DNA of 64,000 bases from Notospermus geniculatus (lineage: Eukaryota; Nemertea; Pilidiophora; Heteronemertea; Lineidae). Within the stretch, counting starts at the first letter, position 1. Every line of letters starts with the position of its first letter. A model generated the notes under the pieces. That model was given only the letters and a program-made list of their open reading frames with translations, searched no databases and had not been told where the DNA came from. Location of the stretch: positions 536,663-600,662 of the forward strand of contig NMRB01000098.1 of assembly GCA_002633025.1 (NCBI GenBank). Direction: 5' to 3'. Both the position numbers and the translations under genes were made by a program. This document shows, piece by piece, positions 53,633-64,000 of this stretch.

Positions 53633-54059
53633 GCTGAATCGGTTAATGTCGTCCTGGGTACACTTCATTATTACCCTTGGTATTCTGGGTAATCATTTTT
53701 GTTACTCAGGATGATCCTGGGTATAAATAAGGTACCTTAACATTACCCAGTTTGAAATCCGCGCCATTTTCCACCTGCGCTCGAGGTACGGTACTATCTT
53801 ATTCTAGCCCGCCACGAATTTATACACCTGCATTTTGACGTGGTGATTGTCAGCAGCTGTCAAAATGGCAACTCGCGTTAAAGACCGCCATTTACAGGCG
53901 TATTTGCAATCTATTCCATCCTACGGCGCAGATTGTAAAACTGGGTAATATTAAGGTACCTTATTTGTACCCAGGACGATCCTGGGTAATAAAAAGGATT
54001 ACCCAGGATTACCCTGGGTAATAATGAGGTGTACCCAGGACGACATTAACCGATTCAGC
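53633..54059. mobile_element. MULE-like MITE, copy 3 (427 bp), diverged
   Basis: GCTGAATCGGTTAATGTCGT start with mirrored end, and the same CCTGGGTA / TACCCAGG hairpin arms as the copies at 29032 and 32941, but with TA-richer words (AAGGTACCTTA). Flanks AACTCTTAA (53624-53632) and AACTCTAAC (54060-54068) are a 9-bp duplication with a small change. The interior is short and unrelated to the other copies. Confidence 0.82.
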
Positions 54060-54309
54060 AACTCTAACGGAGGTTGAAAATTAATTTGACGTAATTTGCT
54101 AATGCCATCTGCATCTTGGTAAGCAAGTTCGAAGATATCAAGGGCGTCCATACCGCAGAATAACTGAATGCAAGACTGTTGGAATGGTTAAACGCACGAA
54201 AAACAACCCCCCTACCAATGTTTAGCGAATTTCTTTGTTCTGAAATCGAGCGATTAACCGCGCATGTCTACCGAGACCACGCGCAACTGAACGCTTGATT
54301 CGTAAATAC

Positions 54310-54720
54310 GCGCTTTAGGTTTTGCGATTTTAACAGTCACGCGCGATTAGGGTAAAATCGTGCTTCCTAAATACGGCCCAAAGTGTTTACGTGACGTAGA
54401 CTTAAAAAGTATTTGCAAATACTCGTCATGTAATGGAAATAGTACGTTTTTATGGTTTTTAAATAATGAAAATGCACTTGCAAATAATGAAATTGCCGGA
54501 TGTCATTATTTGCAAAAATTGATATTAAAAGTTTCAAATTATTTGCAAGTAATTTAATTGCGCGTTTTCTTGATTTTGAAATAATGGCAATGTACAGTTT
54601 TCATGGTTTGGAAATAATTTATTTTGCTGTTGGGTGGTTTGGAAATAATAATGTAACATCACAAGTATTTGAAATAATAAAATTAGAAAATGTAAGTTCG
54701 AAACATGTGTAGAGGTAGTG
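54310..54720. repeat. TTTGCAAATAATGAAAAT-type degenerate repeat with GGGCCGTATTTAGGAAGC terminus
   Basis: The complement of about 54330-54380 reads GGGCCGTATTTAGGAAGCAC, like 17458-17480. Further right GGTGGTTTGGAAATAATAATG matches the complement of 17180-17210. Same family as 17160-17560, opposite orientation. Confidence 0.5.
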
Positions 54721-55001
54721 TCAATGAGAAAATAAGGTAAACATTGGCTGAAGTTCCAATGATGTATTCCTTAAACCGGTTTTCTGTTTTACGACATTTC
54801 AAAAGTGAATACAGAATGAGACAAATTACATTATATACATGAAGTTGTTGTCATGTTACCCAGAGGAATCGGAACCAGTCATAGTTGGTTCAGGCCTCTG
54901 GGCGGCTTGATATGTAGGCCTATGAGTAGGCCCATGTGTGGATTAATTGTAACATCGACAACACTGGCTTGGCATAGGCCTAGATTGATGGGATGTGGAC
55001 A

Positions 55002-55039
55002 CCCGAACCATGGAGGGGTGTACCTCTCCATGGTTCGGG
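55002..55039. repeat. 38-bp palindrome
   Basis: CCCGAACCATGGAGG / TCTCCATGGTTCGGG around 8 bp. Confidence 0.7.
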
Positions 55040-55269
55040 GAACCACATCCTGGAACTCCACGTGTATTGGCTACGTCATAAAGACTACGCCACTACCCCT
55101 GGAAGCTTTCGCATGAATTTCTGTATTTGACCCACATCGGGAAATCAATGTACCAATCAGAGCCCTCCTGAGATTTGCCCGTTAACCTCGCCTGCAGGTT
55201 TTGGCATGATACCAACTAAACTCTTCAGTAGGACAATCTACTTGCGTATCAACTGGGAACGAGGTAACA

Positions 55270-55434
55270 GAAAACAACATGGCGAATGCTACAGAATGAC
55301 AGCGAGCGATTCGCGATTTCAAGGCCTAATTTTCCGGATTCAAAGCTTGAATCCGCTGCAACGACAGGCAAGGAATACTTTTATTGATGGAAACAATGTA
55401 CTCGTGTGTACAAAAATGGGAAGCAGCAAGTGAA
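55270..55434 (+). pseudogene. Diverged RecQ-like helicase first-exon fragment
   Basis: The frame to 55434 reads FRIQSLNPLQRQARNTFIDG then NNVLVCTKMGSSK. It aligns in order with FKLSSLTTHQKEAIDALASG then NDVFVSTKTGSGK of the intact gene, including a spoiled Walker A, and stops at TGA right there. The upstream stretch (AACCTCGCCTGCAGGTTTTGGCAT, then GAACGAGGTAACAGAAAACAACATGG) parallels the 5' region of the units. It is an older, separate copy of the same module family, retaining only part of exon 1. Confidence 0.55.
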
Positions 55435-58189
55435 TTGTACCAGTCGGCGCTAATATTGTCAGCCCACGTGTCCTTGCCAAGCCGTGAATTTTATTAGCTC
55501 TTCCATCGATCAGTCGTGCGGGGGATTTCCTGGTATAGGGGATTTCTTCCAATTAATGGTTAAAAATAAGGATATGTAGCAGTTCCTAAATGATAAGAAA
55601 GTCAATAAACACTATTCAATGACATATCCATTTGAAATAAACAGACTGGTTCCCCATCTTGGCTACCAAGGGTTGTGACATCGCTCCGCCCTCCGACTAC
55701 GCTCGCACAAACCCTTGGCATCTTTCGCAGTCGTCACCTGTATTTCACAGGCTGTTCTGCTGCCACCCCTCCGTTCAATTATGGATTAGGTACTATCACA
55801 TTTATATAACCATATCACAGCGGTGTTTCACATTTGACGTCAGTTTGCTTCGCAGATTGGCCGCGTCGCGCCGTTCCGGGAACATGGCGTCCAGACGAGT
55901 AATCATGGATGCAGTAAACAAAACAGAACCAAACCAAAATAAAACAAGTCTGGGAAGGCCTAATTCTTCCCTTGTCACTCCAGTGACTTTCTATAGCTAA
56001 CCATTGTTTGAAATAACTAATTGTACATTCCATTAGTGAGAATCCTTATAGTGCCTGATTCAGGCTTGGGTTGAATTTTCTTATGAAATGGGATTCCATA
56101 AGTTTTCTCCTTGTGTCATCTGGAGAATGCATTTTGAAAAGAGGACAAACTTTAAAACGTTTGCCTCCACAGGTGTCAAAGTGTTCAGATACAGATTGAA
56201 TTCTCAAGTTTGGGTTATTTATATGTGATTTGTGGAGATTAATAATTTACAAGAAAATTTACGATTTGAAATAAAGTTTTCATCTACGTTATATTATTAC
56301 ATGTATTACCAAATAAAGGGATTATATCAAATAATTTTATCAAATGATTTAATTCCCACACGGCACATCATAATTTCCTGGCCGCGCCATCTTCGGTTTG
56401 AAATTGGCTTTGTTATCTCAGCAGAAGGTGAGCATTATCCGTATCCGAGCCGGTGTGAAAGGAACCCAAGTCCCTCTGGAATCAAAGTCCGGTCTTACAA
56501 TTGTTTGTCGGATCTACATTCCTAGGACGCTGACTCCTGTCACACTTGTTATCATCGGATAGTATAGGGTGTTGTTCATCCTGCGGGAACACAGCTTTCG
56601 AATCTCATGTCCAGTCCCTGTGGACAAATCCGGGTCGACGCGGATGAGCAGACAACACAAAAACGCATCTCCCAATAGTTTTCTTCGCCTCTGTATTCAG
56701 CACCTATGATGACATTTGCACCCTGTTTGCCCCTCTTGCCAATAAGTGCCCGAAGAAGATGACAGACTTGGGTCTCGGTTGTACATGCCCCTTCAAACCC
56801 AGCCACGTGAGGTTCGAAACGAACGACATCGATCTACCAGCTATTCCATCTTCGGTCAAATGGTTTGCCAGCGTGAGTATTACCTGGTCGGGTTTTTACC
56901 TCTCGCCGAGGCGGACACTGCTGTGCAAACGGGACTTTTGTGCCATATTGAACGTCTTGCACGAGAGTCTGGATCGTAGAATCAGACGGTGGGGGNGGGC
57001 AGGGGGAGGGCAGACGACCGTGGAATTCAGCGAACATATTGACAACACGTGTCCAATTCTTGGCCGTACAGCCTCAGGCGGACGTGCCGAGGGGACCAGG
57101 GCTGGGATTGGGTGGCACTTCAAACTTGTTGAAATTGCTGCATTTCTACTTGTATTTTTCAGGGGAATTTCTGGGCCAAGGCCAAGTTGTATTCAGAAGG
57201 TCGGGTTGTGTCATGTTTCACAACCTATTTTTCCATCGCTTAATTCACACGGTTAGCTGTCTGCTAGTTTTTGAACAAGTGATGTCAATTTTGGCGGCAA
57301 TAAAGAGGATATCGTCATAGATGTCTCGTTGTTGTGTCTTCAGTCCGTCCGCCGTACGGCGCTCCTCCTCGTGAGGATCGTCTGGTGCTGATTATTCTTA
57401 TTGGGTCGTTTTCATAAAGCGGCCCTACCATTAAACCGTCTTAGGCTGCGTTTAGCTGACATGCGGAATGCGGTATAGGGACGCGGAAACCCTGGCGGAA
57501 AGATATGTTGTATGCGAAAATGCATTGCATTTTCCCCTTCCGCGTTCCGCAATCCGCATTCCGCGTGTCAGCTAAACGCAGCTTTAGATCGGTTCCATGT
57601 ATGGTCAGTCAGTGTACTTGGAACCTGCCTAAGACGGTTCTAACGATCGAGCCACTTCTCTGCAACGTCTCTGCAACTTGCTCCTGAATCTCACCAGCNN
57701 NNNNNNNNNNNNNNNNNNNNNNNNNGGGGGGGGGGGCACAGAACAATTTGTATCGGAAATCATACGAGAGAAGACTAAAAAAAAACGCTCGAAAGCATTG
57801 TTTTTTTCCGCGCCGTGACCAACGCCGCGAAAAGACAACAATGCCTTCGAGCGTTTCTGCGCACGGAAACGTTCCAATTAAATGGAAAGCCGCCCTAAGG
57901 ACAATTCATACTTGCTCGCGGACGTCAAGCGCATGAAACTGATCGCAGGTTTCCAAGGCGTGAATGTGCACACACATTGAAACTGACCATAGTCGGCGTA
58001 AAATCCGGACGGAGTATGAACCAAACCTAAAGGCCTGAACCCACTGTCGCGTTTTCCCGCCGCGGTTTCATCATTGCCCGACAAATTCTTTGTTATACAT
58101 GTATTCTCGGTCCACTGCCTTTCAACAAAGCATTTTCTGCCGCTGCGTTTTCCCAATGCCTTAAAGCCTAGCGCACATGTCCGACAAAG
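55435..58189. other. No recognised gene; two assembly gaps
   Basis: Contains single N at 56996 and a run of N at 57699-57725 beside a G run. Open frames at 55659-56000 and 56759-57256 have no recognisable domain and the latter crosses an N. A small inverted pair GGCTGCGTTTAGCTGACA(C/T)GCGGAA occurs near 57440 and 57560. Confidence 0.3.
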
Positions 58190-58554
58190 CCCAATCCGTT
58201 AGGGGTGTTTTTAAAGTCGACTGACCTGGCTGAATGACGAGTCGACAGCGTTTGTTTGTAAGATATTTATTAATTACTAAATAAAAGATACAAGGAGTAG
58301 GTAATCAGGGCCTAGGCGCTAGCATTATCAGGCTCTGATTTACAAAATTAATTACAAGAAGTTATTAGATGGCAACTTAATATACACAGACAAACTTAAT
58401 TACAAGTGGTAATATAATGGCAACTTAATATACAGATAATGACAAACAAAATACAGCTTATTGAAAACGAGAAAGAAAAGAAAGATAAATCAAACTAGAC
58501 CAAGGAGTATGGCAAGGCGTGTGAGCAAGGGGGACCATTAGCCACATGAAAAGT

Positions 58555-58680
58555 AGTTGTATGGAGGGCAAGAAATGAGAGAGAGAGAACACGATGTGAA
58601 CTGCATAAATCTGAGTACAAATAAGATGACGAAAGAGAGTAAGCAAAAGAGAGAGAAAGAGAGAGAGACAAAGGTAACAC
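58555..58680. repeat. GA-rich simple sequence
   Basis: AGAGAGAGAG and AAAGAGAGAGAAAG runs inside the LINE 3' region. Confidence 0.7.
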
Positions 58681-58683
58681 TGA

Positions 58684-60254
58684 CTATAGATTGAAAATCA
58701 AAAGTCCTTGCTGTATAAAGATGGCGGTACACTCCAACAATGCCTTATTTACAGGTTGGGGAAGAAAATCAGCTCCAAATAATAGTACATTGATTTTGTC
58801 TCTTGTGCTGAGATTGTTAAGGATTCGAATGTCGAGGGAAGGGATATAATTTAAATTATCATAGAATACTGCGCGAATATTATTCAAAAGAGGGCAATGA
58901 AAAAGGACATGAGCAGTCGTCTGGTGTCGGGCTCCACAAGAACAAGAGGGGTTCAAAACAGTCGTGAAATTATGTAAATAAAAGTGACTCCTATAGATTA
59001 GATCGCATCTACAGCGCTTGAGACAAACTTCGTATTCACGGGACAAATTAAGTTTAGAGGTGGCAGAAAAATTTTTCGGACCGTTCAGAAAAAAGTCTTA
59101 AGTTATATTTGAGGAGTTACGAGAAATTTTCTCGCGAATATTATTGGGAATGATATCCCAGAGTTTGATACAACTGGGTATAGTAGAGCGAAGAAGGAAG
59201 CGAGGCATAATCGGAAGGCGGTAGGGGTTATGACGACGTAATCCTCTATCCGGTATTGGGTTGCTGAATGAGTGAAAAAGATTTTGAATAAATCGAGGGG
59301 CCAGACCCTTTTCATTTTCATACATTAGAGTCAACTTTTTTTCTTTGCGACGATCTGCTAAATTCATCCATCCAAGACATTTGAGAACTTTACTTGTATT
59401 GGTGCCGTGAATACAACCACTAACAATCAAGGCACCCCTGTAGTGAATTCGATCAATTTTTGCTAACAGTTCCTCACTAGCTGCATCGAAGAGAATACAG
59501 CCATATTCCAAATGGGGTAAAATGAATGAAAAATAAATCTGTTGTAGATGCTTCGATTTAACAGAACGAGTTAGAAGAGATAATGGATTAAGTTTGTTAT
59601 TACATTTTACAGTAATGTTTTCAATATGTGGTCGAAAATCTAATGTAGAGTTCAATACAAAGCCCAGATGTTTATGCGTGTCGCGTCGTGGTATCAATTC
59701 ACCATTCATAGACAAATCGGGATAGAGTCTAGGTTCAAGCGTAGGAGAATGAAAAATTAATTCATTACTTTTTGAAGCTTTGAAATTTAATCTCCATAAC
59801 GTTGACCAATGGGTCAGTCGTTCAATGTCACTTTGTAATAACAAGTGGGAATGCATCACATCACTATTGCGACTAACAGGCAGAAATAAGGAAGAATCAT
59901 CAGCGTATAAATATAACTTACAATGTCTAACAGTATCCTTGATATCATTTATATATATTAAGAACAGAAGGGGTCCAAGGATTGAACCTTGTGGAACACC
60001 GCAATTAATACTACCTACAGGTGACCAATCAGAAAAAATCTGGTTGACTTTGGCACGCAACTTCCTATTTTCTAAATAAGACTTAAGTAACATAATGACA
60101 TTAGGGCCAAAGCTGTATGCCTTCAATTTATGAAGCAAGAGGAAATGGGGAATAGCATCGAATGCACCTTCTATATCTAAAAATACTGCCCGAGTATCCA
60201 TTCCAGCTTGACGATTCAGTAAGATATTATGAATGATGTCTATAAGTTGCAGCA
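58684..60254 (-). pseudogene. LINE reverse transcriptase (CR1/L2/Jockey-like), one in-frame stop
   Basis: Reverse transcriptase motifs in order: FLDIEGAFDAIPH (domain A), CGVPQGSILGPLLFLIYIND (B), LYLYADDSSLFL with the catalytic YADD (C), then KHLGFVLNSTL. The thumb follows (SKHLQQIYFSFILPHLEYG), then a C-terminal region. A TAA at 59098-59100 interrupts; the same frame then goes on to 58684 with a Cys/His zinc-binding end (RCRCDLIYRSHFY, SCSCGARHQTTAHVLFHCPLL). The endonuclease and RT N-terminus are absent because of 5' truncation. The single stop suggests a fairly recent insertion. Confidence 0.88.
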
Positions 60255-60795
60255 AGTCGACAGCGTTGGGCCAGTCGACTTTAAAAACACCCCTAACGGA
60301 CTGGGTTTTCTCGGGTCGGGTGACAAACGCAGAAGGCGGAACGCCGGATTACGGACGGCGGATCTCGAAAGTCGGAATATGTGGTTGTGTAAAAAACACG
60401 AACTAAGCACCGGAACGAAGCACAGGCAAACCACCAAAATCATTAGAATTTATTCCACCTACTCATATGCCTATTGTCGCATTATCGTTATTTACAGTTG
60501 ATTCAAGGCAATAAGAAGGCTGCCAGTATCATTTTGTACACTGTAGTTGGCGTAACAACACACACATTCTGCTACATGCCAAAACAACATAAGTCATGGA
60601 AATCTTTTAAAGTTGGCTTTCTTATCAAACTCTGTATTAATTTAATGGTCATTGATTATAAGCAGTGCCTTTTAATACACACCAAAAACAACTGAAAACG
60701 TCCAAAACACGAAATACCTTCAGTGACTCTAGCAGACAGTTTCTAGGCATTAGTCATTTCTTTTGCATGCAAAAGCAGCCTAAGTCATCACAAAA

Positions 60796-61335
60796 CCCTA
60801 TTAAAAAAATAGCTATTGTACCTAATGGTATCCTGTGGTATCCTATGGTACCCTATGGTATTTATGGTATTGTATGGTATGTTGCTATTGTACCCATGGT
60901 ATTTATGGTACTATGGTATTAATTTATGGTACATTGTACTTATGGTTCCCTTTTATGGTACTATTGTATTTTATGGTACTATGGTATTAATTTATGGTAC
61001 TTATGATTCCCATTTATGGTACTATGGTATGCTATGGTTCTATGGTATTAATCTATGGTACTATAGAATGTTATGGTGCAATACCATACAGCAGAACACC
61101 ATAGAAAGGGTATAAACCATAGAATAACACAACATTATTATACCATAAAAAGATTACCATAGAAATTGATGAACCATAAAGTTCTTATGGTATCATATTG
61201 GTACCATAGGGAAAAGTACCATAGACTGTTACAAAACACCATAGACAAGCACCATAGAAAATCTATGGTACATGTAATTGTCTATGGTATTCTCTATGGT
61301 ATATCCTATGGTATCGCATATTATTTTTAATAGGG
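60796..61335. repeat. TATGGTA / TACCATA array forming a large hairpin
   Basis: TATGGTA-type words repeat dozens of times on the plus strand up to about 61075, then mainly as ACCATAGA (complement) to 61260, then TATGGTA again. CCCTATTAAAAA(A/T)A at about 60803 and its complement near 61325 bound the array. It looks like a foldback element amplified from a short word. Confidence 0.75.
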
Positions 61336-61530
61336 AAATAGCCTAAGTCAGCAACTGTTCGGGCCAAAACCACCTAAGTCAGACTTTGGTCATTTTTGCA
61401 CTCGGGCACAAACTTTGCCTGTACATGTATTTTTCAACAACAGAGGGCAGCACCTGTAGGCAAACCATGATAAGTAGGTTGGGAAAGGTATGAGCAGCAT
61501 TGTAGAGCAACCATGTCAAAACAGCCTAAT

Positions 61531-63073
61531 GCCCGGTTGCTCATGTCGTTGTTACCTGAGTCAAGCTTATATCCCGAACTCGACTTCACGTAAGTAGCAC
61601 TTATGACCAGACATAAGTACAGCTTAATCGATTCCGAGTTCATTGCACAACCCGAAATAAACCTGGCATTACACAAACTCGGTTTATCAGCCTGCTTATA
61701 CGGGTAGGCCCATACAAATGCAGTGCAAACCATTAACAAGTACAGATGCAATCATGGGGAAATCGCGGAACTATTTCCGACCTTGAGAACGAAGTTTTGC
61801 TGAGTTGGTCGATGCGAAAAAGAATAAAATCGCTGAATGGCATTCACTTCATCACCTACAGGAAACTGGATGAACTGTGGTCGGAGTCGGGAAATCATCT
61901 TCGAAAAACAATGTCCAATGTAAATGTACTGCAAAACTTGAAGTAGAAGCATTTGCTAGTTTTTATGAATAAAATAGCCATTAAGTCAACTTCGTCCAAC
62001 ACATCCAAATAACCGTCTGCCATCCTTGAAATTCAGCAAAAAATGAGGCATATGGTCATAAGTCGCGCTTATAACCACCCCTCAGCCGAGTTTATTATAA
62101 CAAGGGCTTAAACCCGACTTGTGATTTGAGTCCGCATGGAAAAAACGCGGAATTCCACGGTAATCCGCCAAGAATCCGAAACTGTAATTATAGCTTTTAA
62201 CAATGGAATAAACTACACACTGGCCTTAACACATGTAGGGTATAATAATAATGAAATAACACGGCCAAGCAAAGCAGTTGGAATGCGGCCACAGCGGCAT
62301 TGTTTCTGTAGCCCAACCACCTTGCTACCTCGTATCTAGGCTAGTGCCAATATGATAAGAGATAAGGGCTAGGTCCAGGAAAAACTGTACAGTGGGACCA
62401 TGGGACAAGCTGGTAGTGCGTAATAAAAACACCCTGTAACATGTAAATGTGGGCTATCAAGACATAATTTGGGGTAGGTTATTCAGAATTGGCTCCTTTA
62501 GATCGGAATATAGTACGGTAGTCTAAAACATACTAGGCCCGTTTTATTTTACCTGATATTTACCGTTCCCGGCAGGGGTGTAAGGATACTGGTTTCAGGG
62601 CTGTGAAATGGCGGCGATTTAGTATGATATCTACATTGTCCGAGAAAATTGCCAATAAAAAGAGTTAGAATCATTGGAATTTAATGAAATTCAAATATGA
62701 TATTCTCAACAAATGCCACTTGAGCCTGTGAAAATGTGAATTGGCTCCTATGTGTAGTTTTTGAATTATTTGGCAAAATGTATGTACAGTCGATGTACAG
62801 GACGTGTACAGAAAATTTAATTGTGGACCTCGCCCATAAGGGGAGGGGACGGGTTGGGATTATCCACGTGACAAGTTTCACACCAGTTAATAGTACTCTA
62901 TAAACTGCAGACCACCAAATTATGTCTAGCGGAATTCCGTGGAATTCCGCGTTTTCTCCATGCCCGATTTGAGTGCAGGTTGTGCAACGCGCTGAGAAAA
63001 TAACACCAGACGTAAGTCGCGTTTAAGTGGGGATTGGTATGACTTGAATGAGAGCTGTGCAACCGGGCATTCG
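61531..63073. mobile_element. Harbinger-like non-autonomous element with GCCCGGTTGC termini
   Basis: GCCCGGTTGCTCATG at the left and the complement of GCCCGGTTGCACAGC at the right. The terminus resembles Harbinger-2 (GGGCCCGGTTGCACA). Subterminal words CTTATGACC/CGTAAGTCGC and ACTCAAGC/GACTTGAATGAG recur at both ends. Target duplication not clear. Contains a nested element at 62132-62965. Confidence 0.55.
62132..62965. mobile_element. 834-bp element with 9-bp target duplication GATTTGAGT
   Basis: Inverted ends of about 36 bp (…CATGGAAAAAACGCGGAATT / CATGGAGAAAACGCGGAATT, then CCACGG). GATTTGAGT occurs at 62123-62131 and 62966-62974. No ORF of note. A 9-bp duplication suggests a MULE-like family, different from the GCTGAATGGG family. 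Confidence 0.8.
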
Positions 63074-64000
63074 TCTGACTTAGGTCGTTTTGCTACTCAA
63101 CCCTTCATATTCCCGTCGTGGGTTCAGGGTAAGCGCGAGTGAGTAAACGAATACGGTAAACATGGCACATGGACGTGGTCCGTAAGGAAATCGGTCGCAG
63201 AAAGCTTTCTGAGGACGTCCATAGTAGGCTTACGACAATGGGCCATATGAATAAAAACTAGCATTTGCTTTAACTACCGATTTTTAAGCATTTACTTGTA
63301 CCCATATGAATAAAACTGTAGGAAATGCTAGGAAAATTTAGGTTTTCCTTCATATAAAGCAAATGCTTTTTAGCATCTTGTGTTTGCTTCGAAATTAAGT
63401 AAATCCTTGTGTCCGTATGAATAAAGTTGAGCATATGCTTTTTACTAGGCAGGAAATCCTTCGAATTTTCAAGGTTGCCCCAGACGTGGATTGGAAATTT
63501 AAGCAAATGGTCTTTATCAACGACAACAGCATCTGTTCCCCACTTCTTCGATTTATTGGTCAATTTCCTGTTCTTAGCACATGTACCTTACCCTTTACCT
63601 TATTTTTCTCCGAGTTTATAACAGGGAATTTTAAATTCGGTGGAAAAATCTAACTCCACGAAAAAAACTTTAATTTCCCCGCCCTAAACTTCTGGGGAAA
63701 TAAATTTATGTTGCAGAAAAAAATGTTTATTAATCAGAAAAAAACTATTTACATGTTTTGCAAAAAAACTTTATTTCCGCGGACATCTTTCAGCCAGCAG
63801 TCGATCAAAATGTGAGAATCCCAGTTCGCGCACACGATACGCAAAAAGGGTCCTCAGGGCAGTCAAAACATAACCTGATTGACCCCACCGAACAATGCCA
63901 AAACCACACGATGAAATAGACCACCATCAGGTTCACAACGCAGACCATTCATAGGAAAAACGACATCGGGATATGACCTTCAAGTACTTCCTTGAAACTT
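63074..64000. other. Right edge, no recognised gene
   Basis: The motif ATATGAATAAAA(C)TG/AG with nearby GCAAATGCTT recurs near 63245, 63304 and 63413, probably part of a repeat. No gene supported. Confidence 0.35.

Larger units (their letters stand above)
58253..60254 (-). mobile_element. 5'-truncated non-LTR retrotransposon with 13-bp target duplication
   Basis: AGTCGACAGCGTT flanks both sides (58240-58252 and 60255-60267). On the minus strand the copy begins within the reverse transcriptase and ends in a T/A-rich 3' region (…AGTAATTAATAAATATC, TTACAAACA) without a poly(A) tail. 5' truncation with target duplication is the usual outcome of target-primed reverse transcription. Confidence 0.85.
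58190..60305. repeat. Small palindromic MITE split by a LINE
   Basis: CCCAATCCGTTAGGGGTGTT followed by TTTAAAGTCGACTG at 58190-58223 is mirrored by 60271-60305. Without the LINE (58253-60254) and one target copy the two arms form a hairpin of about 100 bp. Confidence 0.82.

Noticed and set aside
56759-57256. 165-codon plus frame
   Set aside because: Crosses an N, has no domain I recognise and composition gives no support; left as unexplained sequence.

Overview
This is a stretch of animal nuclear DNA, probably from a marine invertebrate. The genes have spliceosomal introns with GT..AG boundaries and AATAAA polyadenylation signals. Rhodopsin-type receptor fragments sit at the left edge, and the mobile-element spectrum (PIF/Harbinger, Kolobok, hAT, MULE-like MITEs, a CR1/L2/Jockey-like LINE) is typical of animals. 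TAGGCCTA-, ACATGTA- and GGTACC-rich simple sequence suggests a deuterostome such as an amphioxus, echinoderm or hemichordate, but the sequence does not allow a species call. Nothing prokaryotic is present.

Almost the whole window is nested transposons. (1) 1-5259: two pieces of GPCR-like genes, a foldback repeat, a CACGTG-rich block and a short palindromic satellite. (2) 5260-14323: an apparently complete 9.06-kb PIF/Harbinger element, called Harbinger-1 here. It has matching terminal inverted repeats, TAG on both sides, a four-exon HARBI1-like transposase gene (+) and a convergent three-exon Myb/SANT-like gene (-). Both frames are open. (3) 14324-17800: a LINE fragment and MITEs. (4) 17806-41215: unit 1 of a two-gene module made of a RecQ-like helicase (+) and a DUF6589/zinc-finger gene (-), tail to tail. 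It is split by a 12-kb Kolobok-type element (18417-30378, TTAA duplicated) and by a second Harbinger element (31184-37972, CCT duplicated). The Kolobok element itself carries a hAT element with an open 874-aa transposase and other insertions. (5) About 41585-49930: unit 2 of the same module in the same orientation. Its helicase gene is intact (585 aa); its DUF6589 partner is frameshifted. (6) 50000-64000: hairpins, a 2.8-kb TIR element with 5-bp target duplication, a third MULE-like MITE, a diverged third helicase fragment, a LINE that jumped into a small palindrome, and further nested inverted-repeat elements.

The two units and the inserted elements date each other. Comparing unit 1 with unit 2 gives empty target sites for the Kolobok insertion, for Harbinger-2 and for a 38-bp palindromic insertion. 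The most interesting object is the repeated RecQ-like helicase + DUF6589 module, which behaves like a mobile or selfish two-gene unit. I could not find its termini. The next is the complete two-gene Harbinger-1 element. Several otherwise good ORFs break by one base at homopolymer runs, and Ns follow or flank G runs, so some frameshifts may be assembly errors rather than decay.
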